A stretch of 64,000 nt of DNA, taken from contig CAWHOS010000010.1 in NCBI GenBank assembly GCA_963831105.1, positions 558,001-622,000 of the forward strand. Direction: 5' to 3'. The notes beneath the pieces are model-generated. The model was not told the DNA's origin and did not search any database. It was given only the letters and a program-made list of their open reading frames with translations. This document shows, piece after piece, positions 9,432 to 18,885 of this stretch; within the stretch, counting starts at the first letter, position 1, and each line of letters starts with the position of its first letter. The stretch comes from DATFQI01 sp963831105 (GTDB taxonomy: Bacteria > Actinomycetota > Thermoleophilia > Solirubrobacterales > Solirubrobacteraceae). Position numbers and translations under genes: made by a program.

Positions 9432-10035
9432 TCAGCGTGGCAACGGCCCGGAGGCCGAGGAGGCGCGCATGCCGTCGAGCACGAGCGAGAGGTGCCGGCG
9501 CCACGCCTCCGTGCAGCGGTGCTCCTTCTTCGTCGCGCTGCCGATCCCGCACATCACCATCGGGATGTCGTCGACCATCACGTCGTCGCGCAGCACGCCG
9601 GCGGCCTGTGCACGGCGGATGATCCGCGCCATCGTCTCGGTCAGCCCCTCGACGGTCGGCATGACCGACTCGGTCGCGCCGGGGATGCTCGCGAACACCT
9701 CGCTGAGCGCGCGATCGCCGGCCATCGTCTCGGCCCCGCGCCAGAGCACGGACGTGAAGGCCTCCCACGGGTCCTCGACCTCCAGCGGCGTCCTCGGCGG
9801 CGGCGGCGATCGTCTCGAAGGCCGCGACCATCAGCGCCTCGATCAGCGCCTCCTTGGTCGGGAAGTGCCGGTAGACGGTGCCCACCCCGACGCCCGCGCG
9901 GCGTGCCACGTCGTCCATCTGCGCCTCGCGGCCCTGCTCGGAGAACGCGGCGCGCGCCGCGGCCAGGACCTTCTCCCGGTTGCGTCGCGCGTCCGCACGC
10001 AGCGGCCGCTCGCCCGGGGCGACGAGTTGTGACAT
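9432..10035 (-). CDS. TetR-family repressor (frame broken once)
   Basis: About 200 residues. The N-terminal DNA-binding domain is canonical: ADARRNREKVLAAARAAFSE followed by the helix-turn-helix MDDVARRAGVGVGTVYRHFP. The frame shifts near 9785 in a GGC-rich run. The ligand-binding domain then continues in another frame (LWRGAETMAGDRALSEVFAS, GLTETMARIIRRAQAAGVLR) to 9432. The ATG at 10035 is chosen over an upstream in-frame ATG at 10071 because the latter would start inside the promoter and operator region. It is divergent from a DHA2 exporter and most likely represses it through two repeated operators. Confidence 0.85.
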
Positions 10036-10052
10036 GCCAGTGAATGTAGGGC

Positions 10053-10082
10053 TTGACAAGCGGAACGTCAATTCCGTATGGT
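10053..10082 (+). promoter_or_regulatory. Promoter of the DHA2 exporter gene
   Basis: TTGACA at 10053-10058 and TATGGT at 10077-10082 are separated by 18 bases, a near-consensus housekeeping promoter reading toward the exporter. The first TetR operator fills the spacer exactly, so repressor binding would block RNA polymerase. Confidence 0.65.
10061..10076. promoter_or_regulatory. TetR operator O1, CGGAA-N6-TTCCG
   Basis: CGGAA and TTCCG arms flank six bases. The same arms and spacer recur at 10094, 33 bases on, that is about three helical turns. It lies in the -35/-10 spacer of the exporter promoter. Confidence 0.65.
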
Positions 10083-10093
10083 TGAAACAGAAG

Positions 10094-10109
10094 CGGAATT
10101 CCAGTTCCG
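10094..10109. promoter_or_regulatory. TetR operator O2, CGGAA-N6-TTCCG
   Basis: This is a second copy of the CGGAA-N6-TTCCG inverted repeat in the TetR/exporter intergenic region, just downstream of the -10 box. The identical arms and spacer length at both sites argue for one dimeric protein binding both. Confidence 0.65.
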
Positions 10110-10243
10110 AAACCGGCTAAGGTCCGGCGCGCGAAGAGTAAGGGGCAGCGGTCTGAAGGTCGCTCCGAACTGCCGATGTGCGGCCCCCGCGCGCAGAAGA
10201 GACTGTCGGTACAGCAATCAACTTCACAGGGGAGTCCTTCGTC

Positions 10244-11708
10244 TTGAGCCCAACGCTTGCACCGGATCGGAAGTGGCTGGCACTGGCGCTGCTCGCGCTC
10301 GCGCAGTTCGTCGTCGTGCTGGACGCCTCGATCGTCAACGTCGCGCTGCCGTCGATCGGCCGCGACCTCCAGTTCTCCCAGGAGAACCTGTCCTGGGTCG
10401 TCAACGCCTACACCCTCACCTTCGGCGGCTTCCTGCTGCTGGGCGGCCGCATGGCCGACCTGCTGGGCCGCCGCCGCCTGTTCATGGGCGGCATCGTCCT
10501 GTTCGGCATCGCGTCGCTGCTCGGCGGCTTCGCGGAGAGCGAGGGACAGCTGATCGCCGCCCGCGCGCTGCAGGGCCTCGGCGCCGCGCTGCTCTCGCCC
10601 GCCGCCCTGTCGCTCGTGACCGTGATCTTCAAGGAGGGCGCGGAGCGCAACAAGGCGCTCGGCGTCTGGGGCGCCGTGGCCGGCTCCGGCGGCGCCGTCG
10701 GCGTGCTGCTCGGCGGCATGCTGACCGAGTGGGCCGGCTGGGAGTGGGTCCTGTTCGTCAACGTCCCGATCGCCGTGGTCGGCGCGATGCTGGCCCCGCG
10801 CCTGCTGCCCGAGAGCCGCAACGACGGCGCGCGCCACTTCGACGTCGCCGGCGCCGTCTCGGTGACGGCCGGCCTCTCGCTGCTGGTCTACTCGCTCGTC
10901 GACGCGCCCAGCGCGGGCTGGGGCTCGACGCAGACGATCGGCCTGATCGCGCTGTCGCTCGCGCTGATCGCGGCCTTCGTGGTCGATCGAGCTCAACAGC
11001 CGGGCGCCGCTGGTCCCCTTCCCGGGCATCTTCCGGCACCGGACGATCACCGGCATCAACCTGACGGCGCTGTTCATCGCGGCGTCGCTGTTCTCGATGT
11101 TCTTCTTCATCTCGCTCTACATGCAGCAGGTGCTCGGCTACGACGCGCTCAAGGCCGGGCTCTCCTACCTGCCGCTGGCGGGCGGCATCATCGTCTCGGC
11201 CGGCCTGGCCTCCGGGCTGACGACCCGCTTCGGCTTCAAGCCGGTGCTGATCGCCGGCCTGCTGCTCACGGCGGGCGGCCTGGCCTGGTTCTCGCAGGTC
11301 TCGCCGGACGGCGGCTACGTCTCCGACATCCTGTTCCCGTCGCTGCTGGCCGCGCTCGGCCTCGGCTTCGCGTTCGTGCCGATGACGATCGCCGCGGTGT
11401 CGGGCGTCGAGAACCACGAGGCCGGCCTGGCGTCCGGGCTGATCAACACGTCCCAGCAGGTCGGCGGCGCGCTCGGCCTGGCCATCCTGGCCTCGCTCGC
11501 CAACAGCCGCACGGGCGACGTCGTCGCCGGCGGCGACCCGATGCCGGTCGCCCTCACCGAGGGCTTCCAGCGGGCGTTCACGGTCGGCGCCGGCTTCGCG
11601 ATCCTCGGCGCGGTCCTCGCGATGGTCCTGATCTCCGGCCACGCGAGCCGCAAGCACAAGGAAGCGGCCCAGCGCGGCGAGGTCGAGGCGATCCCGGTCG
11701 CGGCTTAG
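10244..11708 (+). CDS. DHA2-family (EmrB/QacA-type) MFS drug exporter (frame broken once)
   Basis: About 487 residues with the 14-helix DHA2 layout. Motif D1 (LDASIVNVALPSIGRDL), motif A (GGRMADLLGRRRLF) and motif C-like AGSGGAVGVLLGGMLTEW are clear. The frame breaks near 10985. The second half then reads FFFISLYMQQVLGYDALKAG and LASGLINTSQQVGGALGLAI. I choose the TTG at 10244 because GGGGAG lies about ten bases upstream and the next residues match the family start (APDRKWLALALLALAQFVVV). It probably exports hydrophobic drugs using the proton gradient and is controlled by the divergent TetR. Confidence 0.88.
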
Positions 11709-11715
11709 CCCGGAT

Positions 11716-11767
11716 CCACCGATCCCCGCGGCGTCACGACGCCGAGTCGCTCACGGGTCATCGGTGG
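11716..11767. terminator. Bidirectional hairpin between exporter and P450 genes
   Basis: CCACCGAT (11716-11723) pairs with ATCGGTGG (11760-11767), enclosing an inner GGCGTC/GACGCC stem. It lies between two convergent stops and has no U-tract, as is common in high-GC genomes. Confidence 0.55.
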
Positions 11768-11773
11768 CTCCGG

Positions 11774-12889
11774 CTAGAAGAGCACCCGGAGCTCCGGGGG
11801 CTTGCGGAACACGAGCCCCCGGATCTCCGGCGGACGCGCCGGGTCGAGGCGCAGCCGCGGCAGGCGCTCGAGCAGCAGCTCGAGCGCCGTGTGCGCCTCC
11901 AGGCGCGCGAGGTGCATCCCGACGCAGACGTGCGGCCCGCCCGCGAACGCGAGGTGGCGCCGCGCGTTCGCGCGTCCGGGGTCGAAGCGGTCCGGCTCCG
12001 GGAACGTCGCCGGGTCGCGGTTGGCGGCGGTGATCGAGATCCGGACGAGGTCGCCCGCCGCGATCTCCGCGCCGCCGAGCTCCACGTCCGCCGTCGCGTA
12101 GCGGTCGATCGCGGCGGCCGCCGGCTCGAGCCGCAGCGACTCCTCGACGACGTCCTCGAGCGGCGCGTCCCCGCGCCCGTGCGAGAGCAGGTGCACCACC
12201 GCGTTGGCGATCATCCCCTCGGTCGTCTCGATCCCGCCGAAGAGCATCACCGCGGCGTTGGAGACGTACTCCGCCTCGGCGAGCTCGCCCGTGGCGTCGA
12301 GCCGCAGCGTCCCCGCCAGCGACCGCATCGCCTCGGCCGCCTCCGGGCGCGCCGGGCGCCCCGCGCTGAGGTCGCTGACCGCGCCGACGATCGCGTCGTA
12401 GTGGCCGAGCACCGCGCCGACGTCCGCGTGCGAGAGCCCGAGCGCGCGCGTCACCACGGCGGCGGCCAGCGGCCCGGCGAAGCCGCGCCGCAGCTCCGCC
12501 TCCCCGGCCGGCTCGAGCTCGTCGAGCAGCACCGATGTCTCCTCGCGGACGGCCTCCGCGAGGCGCTCGCGCACGGTCCCGAGCCGCAGCGGCGCCACGA
12601 ACGGCGTCCGATGGCGCTCGTGCTCGGGGCCGTCGAGCGAGAGCATGCTCGGCCCGACCACCTGGGCGGTCGTGAAGCGCGGGTCCTGGACGGTGAACGC
12701 GCCGGCGTCGCGCATCGCGGCGAGCGCGAGGTCGCGGCGCGTGACCAGCCAGCCGCCGATCGCCGGCAGCCAGGACACCGGCTCGCGCTCGCGCAGGCGC
12801 GCCAGCAGCGCGTACGGGGCGCCCTCGAGCTCCTCGATCGTCGCCGCCGCGCCGAGCGGAAAGCGATCCGGCCGCATCGGCGCCAGCAT
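11774..12889 (-). CDS. Cytochrome P450
   Basis: A 371-residue soluble bacterial P450. The heme-binding loop is FAGGPHVCVG with the ligand Cys near residue 322. The I-helix oxygen-activation motif is GGIETTEG and the K-helix ExxR is EESLR. It is slightly shorter than the usual 400 residues because the N-terminus is short. Starts at 12889 (MLAP) or 12877 (MRPD) are both possible. The redox partner and substrate are unknown, and no ferredoxin gene is adjacent. The CBS gene starts divergently 62 bases away. Confidence 0.9.
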   Translation of the reverse strand: MLAPMRPDRFPLGAAATIEELEGAPYALLARLREREPVSWLPAIGGWLVTRRDLALAAMRDAGAFTVQDPRFTTAQVVGPSMLSLDGPEHERHRTPFVAPLRLGTVRERLAEAVREETSVLLDELEPAGEAELRRGFAGPLAAAVVTRALGLSHADVGAVLGHYDAIVGAVSDLSAGRPARPEAAEAMRSLAGTLRLDATGELAEAEYVSNAAVMLFGGIETTEGMIANAVVHLLSHGRGDAPLEDVVEESLRLEPAAAAIDRYATADVELGGAEIAAGDLVRISITAANRDPATFPEPDRFDPGRANARRHLAFAGGPHVCVGMHLARLEAHTALELLLERLPRLRLDPARPPEIRGLVFRKPPELRVLF

Positions 12890-12950
12890 GACAGGGACCC
12901 TTCGAGGTATCGTGCTGCTTGTGAGTATCCGCACAGGAGGGGAGCAGGTA

Positions 12951-13328
12951 GTGAAGGTGCGAGAGGCCATGTCCGAGCACGTGTTCACGATCACGCCCGG
13001 CCGCACGCTGCGCGAGGCCGCCGTATTCATGGTCGAGCACAACGTCGGCGCCGCCGTGATCGTCGATCCCGAGGAGCCGGGCCCGGGCATCGTCACCGAG
13101 CGCGACGTCGTGCGCTCGCTGGGCGCGGGCGAGGACCCTGACTCCGAGACGATCGGCAACCACCTGACCTCCCGGGCCACGTTCGCGGACGCGGACTGGT
13201 CGCTGGAGGAGGCCGCGGACGCGATGGCCGACGGCGGCTTCCGTCACCTCGTCGTGGTCGACGGCGGCGAGCTGGCGGGCATCATCTCGATGCGCGACAT
13301 CATCGCCGTGTGGCGGCCGAAGGCCTAG
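12951..13328 (+). CDS. Two-CBS-domain protein
   Basis: A 125-residue stand-alone CBS pair. CBS1 runs from VREAMSEHVFTITPGRTLRE to VTERDVVRSL and CBS2 from RATFADADWSLEEAADAMAD to IISMRDIIAVW. Such proteins bind adenosine nucleotides and act as cytosolic energy sensors or partners of other enzymes. A strong AGGAGGGG lies about 10 bases before the GTG at 12951, which fixes the start against several longer open readings. The stop codon lies in one arm of a hairpin shared with the convergent DoxX gene. Confidence 0.9.
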   Translation: MKVREAMSEHVFTITPGRTLREAAVFMVEHNVGAAVIVDPEEPGPGIVTERDVVRSLGAGEDPDSETIGNHLTSRATFADADWSLEEAADAMADGGFRHLVVVDGGELAGIISMRDIIAVWRPKA

Positions 13329-13346
13329 ATGGTTGATTCCATCTAG
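13325..13346. terminator. Perfect hairpin containing both convergent stop codons
   Basis: CTAGATGG (13325-13332), loop TTGATT and CCATCTAG (13339-13346). The TAG of the CBS gene lies in the left arm and the TAG of the DoxX gene in the right arm, so one palindrome ends both genes. It probably works as a bidirectional terminator. Confidence 0.6.
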
Positions 13347-13702
13347 CGCCGGACCGCGACGCGCCAGATCCAGTAGACGACCGCCGCCTGCAGCGGCAGC
13401 CGCGCCCACAGCAGCGGCTCCGGTACCTGCTGGAACCGCTCGGCCTCGACGGCCATGTTGATGTTGGCCGGGAAGACCGCGAGCATCGTCGCGATCAGCC
13501 ACCAGCCCGCCGGGCGCGCCGTGCGGTCGGCGAGCACGCCCGCGCCGCCGGCGATCTCGGCCAGGCCGCTGAGGTAGACGAGCTCGCGGTGGGCGGGCAG
13601 CGCCTCGGGCATGATCGACTCGTACGGCCGCGGCTTGAGGAAGTGCAGCGCGCCGGCGGCCACGAAGAAGCCGCCGAGGAGGATGCGGGGAAGGCTGGGC
13701 AT
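13343..13702 (-). CDS. DoxX-family membrane protein
   Basis: A 119-residue protein with four predicted helices: ILLGGFFVAAGALHFL, LVYLSGLAEIAGGAGVLA, GWWLIATMLAVFPANINMAV and LPLQAAVVYWIWRVAV. The ALHFLKPRPYESIMPEALP segment is typical of DoxX-like proteins, whose role in most bacteria is unknown (some relate to oxidoreductase complexes or thiol homeostasis). The ATG at 13702 starts directly before the first helix. The longer open reading upstream lacks family features. Confidence 0.85.
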   Translation of the reverse strand: MPSLPRILLGGFFVAAGALHFLKPRPYESIMPEALPAHRELVYLSGLAEIAGGAGVLADRTARPAGWWLIATMLAVFPANINMAVEAERFQQVPEPLLWARLPLQAAVVYWIWRVAVRR

Positions 13703-13886
13703 GCCTGGAGCCCCTACCCCGAAAAGAGCCCATCGAAGAGCCCCGGCGCGCCCGGATGCGGCCGTGGACACTTCGCCGGATCGCCACCCGAACCCTCGAA
13801 ATCCTAGGAGGATTCCCTTCGGATTCGCGCGGCGCCCGACTCGGTCCACGACCGCCCCGGTCGGGCCGGATCTTCTTCGACGGACT

Positions 13887-15323
13887 CTAGGGCAGGTACA
13901 AGCGCGCGTTGCGAGCGTCGCGGCGCCCGGCGTAGCCCTGCGGGCGGCCGCCCTGGGCGTCGAGGTAGGCGAGCTCGCGCGCCGGCCCGGCGACGCCGCG
14001 GCCGTCGTGGTCGACCATCCACGTGTCGAGCACGAGCCCGCCGCCCGCGGCCTCGCGCAGGCAGAACATCCGCGACTGCTGCGGGAAGTCGGCCAGCGAG
14101 GCGGTGCTGATGCGCCAGAAGCCGCCCGGGTCCGGCTCGATCTCGTTGGTGTGGCGGTGCCCGGCGATCGCCGCGACGACGTTGCTCGCGGCGCCGAGCA
14201 CGGCGAGCGCGGCGTCCCCGCCGTCGGAGCTGTCGAGCGGGTTGTGCGAGAAGACGACGACGCGCCGGTCGCCCGCCTCGGCCAGCTGCCGCTCGAGCCA
14301 GCCGACCTGCCGCGGCAGCACCTCGCCGCGCGAGCCGCCCTCCCGGCGCACGGTGTCGAGCACGATCGCGCGCACGCGCGGCCCGATGTCGAACGTGTAG
14401 TCGAGCCGGCCGGCGACCGCGCGCGCGCCGGGCGCAGCCGCGCGCAGCCGCGCGACCGCCTGCTCCGGGGAGAGCGTCCGCCGGCGCGCGTCGGGCGTCA
14501 CGGAGCGCGTCCGGCCCGGCAGCCCGGCCGGGTCGGCGAGCAGCGCGTCGACGACGGCGGGCGCGGAGCTCTCGTCGGTCGGCGGGCGCACGTCGCGGTC
14601 GAGGTCGGTGAGCATCCGCGAGCCCGTGGCGAGCGCCTCGATCGCCGGCGTGCTCGGCACCTCGCCCTGCACGAGCGCGTCGTGGTTGCCGAGCGCCGGG
14701 TACCACGGGACGTCGAGCCCGGACGCCGTGAACGGCCGCTGCGCCGCGGCGGTCAGGCCGGGATGGCGCGGGGCGTCGTTGTCCGGGCGGTAGTAGTACG
14801 GGTCGGGGTTGTCGGCCTGCTGGACGCCCTCGTAGCGGCGCGCGCCGCTCGCCGGGTCGGCGCGGCCGCCGTCGAGCACCGAGATCGCCAGGTCGAGCTC
14901 GTTCGCCTGCGCGTTGTCGGCCAGGTCGCCCGTGACGGCGACGGCCTGCGGGTGCTCGGCGTCCAGCGCGCGCACGGCGGCGTCGAGCACCTGCGCGGTC
15001 TCCGCCTCCTGCGGCCGGAAGGCGGGCTCGAACGGCGGCCCGAGCCGGTCCAGGAACGGCACGCGCGCGGGCGACTCCTCGTCGCGCACGTGCGCGTCGG
15101 AGATCTGGCCGAAGCGGGCGATCTCGCGGCCCGGGCGCCCGCCGCCGCCGAGGTCGCGGCGGTCGGCGAGCGGCATCGCCGCGCCGCGCTGCAGGAACCC
15201 GTCGCCGTCGGGGTCGGTCAGGGTGGCGCGCAGCGTCGAGCCGGCCGGCGCGGCGGCGCGCTCGCCGTCGCCGCAGCCGGCGAGCAGCGCGAGCGCGAGC
15301 AGCGGGAGGACGGCCCGGCGCAT
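13887..15323 (-). CDS. Metallophosphoesterase lipoprotein
   Basis: A 478-residue exported calcineurin-like phosphoesterase. The signal ends at lipobox LLAGC (residues 14-18). Metal motifs appear in order: GQISDAHV, VTGDLADNAQ, ALGNHDALV, VVVFSHNPL and IAGHRHTNEI. Members of the group act on phosphate esters outside the cell, some in a TIGR03767-like form. It overlaps the stop of the ABC permease by one base (TGATG), so it is co-translated with the exporter. It could process a substrate or lipid handled by the exporter, but this is inference from position. Confidence 0.87.
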   Translation of the reverse strand: MRRAVLPLLALALLAGCGDGERAAAPAGSTLRATLTDPDGDGFLQRGAAMPLADRRDLGGGGRPGREIARFGQISDAHVRDEESPARVPFLDRLGPPFEPAFRPQEAETAQVLDAAVRALDAEHPQAVAVTGDLADNAQANELDLAISVLDGGRADPASGARRYEGVQQADNPDPYYYRPDNDAPRHPGLTAAAQRPFTASGLDVPWYPALGNHDALVQGEVPSTPAIEALATGSRMLTDLDRDVRPPTDESSAPAVVDALLADPAGLPGRTRSVTPDARRRTLSPEQAVARLRAAAPGARAVAGRLDYTFDIGPRVRAIVLDTVRREGGSRGEVLPRQVGWLERQLAEAGDRRVVVFSHNPLDSSDGGDAALAVLGAASNVVAAIAGHRHTNEIEPDPGGFWRISTASLADFPQQSRMFCLREAAGGGLVLDTWMVDHDGRGVAGPARELAYLDAQGGRPQGYAGRRDARNARLYLP

Positions 15324-17594
15324 CACTCCTCCCGCAGCCCTGCGACGACGGGCTCGCGCAGCACCTTGCGGGCCACGAGCGCGGTCGCGCCCGCGGTCAG
15401 CAGCGCCAGCCCGGCGAGCACGATCGCGATGTGGCCCACGGCGGGGGCGAGCGGCAGCGAGGCGAAGCCCGCGGCCAGCCGCGCCACGAGCGGGCCGAAC
15501 ACCGCCCACTCGAGCAGCACGCCGGCGAGGGCGGCCGGCAGCGCGACGGCCGCGGCCGCGCCCTGCCAGCACGGTCGCCACGGCGCGCGCGTCGCCGCCG
15601 CACGCGCGTAGCAGCGCCACCGCGCCGCGGCGCTCGCGGGCCGTCATCGTCAGCGCCTGCACGAGCGCGTAGAGGCAGACGAGCCCGACCGCGAGGCCGA
15701 CGCCGCGCAGCACGGAAGCGAGCACCGCGAGGAACTGCCCGTTGCGGGTGGTCGCCGCGGAGGCGGTGCGCGGCGCAGCGCCGATCTCGGTCAGCTCGCG
15801 CGTGACCGCGGCGCGGTCGGCGCCGGGATCCAGCCGCACGACGATCCGCGGCTCGAGCCCCGGGTCGCCCGCGAGCAGCCGCTCGGGCCGCACCCAGCCG
15901 ATCCGGCCGGAGTTCTCCAGCGCGCGCACGACGCCCGCCACGCGGAAGCGGACCTCGGCGCCGCTGCGCAGCTGGGCGGCCACCGTCGAGCCCGGCCGCA
16001 GCCCGAGCGCGTCGGCGAGGCCGAGGCCGACCTCGATCTCGCCCGCCGAGCGCACGCGCCGGCCCGACGCCAGCGGGGGCGCCTCGAACTCCGTGTGGTC
16101 GCCCGGGTAGGCGACGAGCCGCATCGGCTCGCCGAGCCGGAACGAGTCCGCCGCGTCGGTCGCGTAGCGGCGGCCCGCGGCGTCCACGCCCGGCACGTCG
16201 CGGATCGCCCCGAGCATCCACTCCGGCGCCGACACGGTCAGCTGGTAGCGCTTGCCGACCGTGCCCGGGTCGTCGCGCAGGCGCTCGAGCAGGGAGGCGA
16301 GCGCGAGCATCAGGACGACGACGCCCGCGCAGACGGCGATCGTCGCCACCGAGGCGGCGAACCGTCCGCGCGCCGCGGTCGAGAAGCGCGCGCCCAGCGC
16401 GAGCAGGCCGCCCCGCGCCTCCTTGCCGGCGCGCACCGTCACGTCGCCGCCGCGCAGGATCTCCGCCGGCGGCCGGCGCGCCGCCCGCCACGCGGGCCAG
16501 GTCGCCGCCGCGACGACGATCGCCACCACGCCGATCAGCGCCAGCGCCAGCGGCGCGATCAGGTCGTTGCCCGGCGGGCGCTCGTTGAGGGCGGCCAGCA
16601 GCTCAGCCGACGGTCCCGCCACGGCGAGCGTGCCGACCGCCATTCCGGCCAGCGCGGCCGGCACGGCCACGAGCGTCGCCTCGGCCGCCTGCAGCCCCGC
16701 GATCCGCGCGGGCGTGAAGCCGAGCGCCCGCTGGACGCCGAACGCGCTCAGCCGCCGCTGGACGTCCGCGTGCGCGCCCGCGGCGAGCATCGTCCCCGCC
16801 GCGACGAGCGCGACGAGCGAGAACGCCACGAGCAGCGAGATCACGATCCCGGCCGCCTGCGAGAGCAGCACGCGCACGCCCTCGCGCGTGACGAACTCGA
16901 GCTTGCCGAGCCCGAACGAGACGGCGCGCGCCTGGGTGAGCGTGACGTCCGCCTTGGCCGGGTCGCGCAGCCACAGCAGGGCGACGTTGGCGGCGTCGGG
17001 CGTGAAGCCGAGCCGCTCGCGGATCGTCGCCTCCGAGATGTACACGCGCGCCGTGGTGGCGAGTGGGAAGGCGACGTTGTCGGGGGCGCTCGCGATGCCG
17101 ACGATCGTCAGCGTGCCGGTCTCGCGGCCGATCCGGATCGGATCGCCGGGCCGCAGGTCCCACTCCTTCGCGAGCCCCTGCTCGATCACCGCCTCGCCGG
17201 CGCGGCCGGTGGCGACGTCGCGGCCCTCGAGGATCTCGTAGCCGCGCCGGCCCTCGCTGACCGTGTTGATCGCGCCCTTGTGCATGTGGTGGCCGTTGGC
17301 GGTCAGCGGCGCGTCGAGCCGCTCGTAGCGGTAGGACGCCGTCTCGAGGTTGGGCAGGGCGTTCACGCGCTCGGCGACGGTCTCGCGGCGCTCGTCGTCG
17401 AAGCGCGCGATCACGTCCGGCAGCCCGGCGCGCTCGGCCGAGCGCTCGAAGCCCGTCGCCAGCCCGTAGCCGACCGTCACCCCGGTGCCGACGACGATCG
17501 ACGCGGCGAGGATCCCGAGCGCCGACAGCAGCGTCCGCGGCCCGCGCGCCCGCAGGCCCGCGAGCGCCAGGCTCAGCGTGGATCGACCGATCAT
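15323..17594 (-). CDS. FtsX/MacB-type ABC transporter permease (frame broken once)
   Basis: About 757 residues with the eight-helix, two-FtsX-domain architecture of actinobacterial exporters of the LolC/MacB superfamily. TM1 (LLSALGILAASIVVGTG), TM2-4 (IVISLLVAFSLVALVAAG, LALALIGVVAIVVAAATW) and the repeat start (ASVATIAVCAGVVVLMLALA) are clear. Large extracytoplasmic loops follow TM1 and TM5. The frame shifts near 15565 after GDARAVATVL, and the last two helices (PLAPAVGHIAIVLAGLALL) continue in the next frame. It pairs with the ATPase encoded upstream and probably moves lipids or lipoproteins, or acts as a mechanotransmission complex. Confidence 0.85.
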
Positions 17595-17602
17595 CGTGGA
17601 TG

Positions 17603-17706
17603 ACTCGGTGCCGTGGGCCGAGTCAGAGCCGATTGGCCGCGCACCGCATGTGGCGGGTCACCTGGGTCGCGGCCACTCGGCTCTGGCGAACGGCCACGGT
17701 GCCGAG
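17603..17706. other. Large imperfect inverted repeat between ABC ATPase and permease genes
   Basis: In the 139-base gap, the 18 bases at 17624-17641 match the reverse complement of 17668-17685 at 17 positions. The outer arms 17604-17616 and 17694-17706 match at 11 of 13. The spacer-separated stems would fold into one long hairpin in RNA or a cruciform in DNA. Its role is unknown; it could tune relative expression within the operon. Confidence 0.55.
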
Positions 17707-17733
17707 GCGCCGCGAGAATCGGTGGATCCGCGC

Positions 17734-18402
17734 TTAACATGGCTCGAGCTTGCCGTCGGTGAGGCGCAGCACGCGGTCGGCCATCGCGGTGGCGCCCGCC
17801 TCGTGCGTGACCATCACGACGGCACGGCCCTCGTCGGCGCCCGCGCGCAGCAGCCGCAGGACCTCGGCGCCCGCCTCGGAGTCCAGGTTGCCCGTGGGCT
17901 CGTCGGCGAGCAGCAGCGACGGGTCGTTGACCAGCGCGCGGGCGATCGCGAAGCGCTGCTGCTCGCCACCGGAGAGCTGGTGCGGGAGCGAGCCCGCGAC
18001 GTGGCGCAGGCCGAGCCGGTCGATCAGCTCGGTGCCGCGGGCCGGCGCCTCGGGCGCGGCGCCGCGCATCCGCCCGGCGAGCAGCACGTTGGCCTCGCCC
18101 GAGAGCTCGGGCAGCAGGTGGAAGAACTGGAAGACGAAGCCGACGTGGCGCCGGCGCAGCGCCGACAGCTCGCGCTCGGAGGCGCGCGCCACGTCGAGGC
18201 CGGCGAGCTCGATGCTCCCGGCCTCCGGCCGGTCGAGCCCGCCGAGCAGGTGCAGCAGCGTCGACTTGCCGCTGCCGGAGCGGCCCAGCACCGCGACGAC
18301 CTCGCCGGGGGCGACGTCCAGGTCGGCGCCGTCGAGCACGCGTCGCGCGACGCGGCCCACGCCGAAGGTCTTGACGAGCCCGCGGGCGCGCACCACCGCC
18401 AT
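17734..18402 (-). CDS. LolD/MacB-type ABC transporter ATPase
   Basis: A 222-residue nucleotide-binding subunit. Walker A is GRSGSGKS, the Q-loop segment VGFVFQFFHLLPELS is typical of the LolD/FtsE/MacB group, the signature is LSGGEQQRFAIARAL, Walker B is LLLADEPTGNLDS and the H-loop VMVTHE. The ATG at 18402 is preferred to 18429 because the domain begins right after it. It energises the FtsX-type permease encoded 139 bases downstream; the gap holds a large inverted repeat. Confidence 0.92.
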   Translation of the reverse strand: MAVVRARGLVKTFGVGRVARRVLDGADLDVAPGEVVAVLGRSGSGKSTLLHLLGGLDRPEAGSIELAGLDVARASERELSALRRRHVGFVFQFFHLLPELSGEANVLLAGRMRGAAPEAPARGTELIDRLGLRHVAGSLPHQLSGGEQQRFAIARALVNDPSLLLADEPTGNLDSEAGAEVLRLLRAGADEGRAVVMVTHEAGATAMADRVLRLTDGKLEPC

Positions 18403-18451
18403 ACCGCCAACGGTACGGCGGTGGTTCAAGTGGCCCTAAGGCCGCAGGGCG

Positions 18452-18850
18452 CTAACGCGCCTGGAAGTCCAGCGAGCAGGAGTTCATGCAGTAGCGCAGG
18501 CCGCCCTTGTCGCTCGGGCCGTCCTCGAAGACGTGGCCCAGGTGCCCGCCGCAGTTGCGGCACACGACCTCCGTGCGGCGCATGCCCCACGACTTGTCCT
18601 CGCGCACCTCGACCGCCTCGGCGACCTTCGGCTCGGTGAAGCTCGGCCAGCCCGTGCCGGAGTCGAACTTCGTGCCGGACTCGAACAGCTCCGCGCCGCA
18701 GCCGGCGCAGCGGTAGACGCCGTCCTCGTGGGCGTTCCAGTACTTGCCGGTGAAGGCGCGCTCCGTCCCGCCCTTGCGCAGCACCTCGTACTGCTCGGGG
18801 GTGAGCTCCTCGCGCCACTGCTCGTCGGTCTTCTGGATGTTCGTCGCCAT
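18452..18850 (-). CDS. msrB: Peptide-methionine (R)-S-oxide reductase
   Basis: A 132-residue MsrB. It reduces methionine-R-sulfoxide in proteins with thioredoxin as reductant. The zinc site is two CxxC pairs (CAGC about residue 48, CRNC about residue 97), and the catalytic Cys lies in RYCMNSCSLDF near the C-terminus. The usual motif is RYCxNSASL; here the Ala is Cys, a second cysteine three residues after the catalytic one. GTGWPSF is the substrate-contact motif. The length is typical. The ABC ATPase starts 50 bases downstream on the same strand, so co-transcription is possible. Confidence 0.95.
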   Translation of the reverse strand: MATNIQKTDEQWREELTPEQYEVLRKGGTERAFTGKYWNAHEDGVYRCAGCGAELFESGTKFDSGTGWPSFTEPKVAEAVEVREDKSWGMRRTEVVCRNCGGHLGHVFEDGPSDKGGLRYCMNSCSLDFQAR

Positions 18851-18885
18851 CGTCTGCGTCCTTTCGTCGTCTCCCCTAGAAGGGT

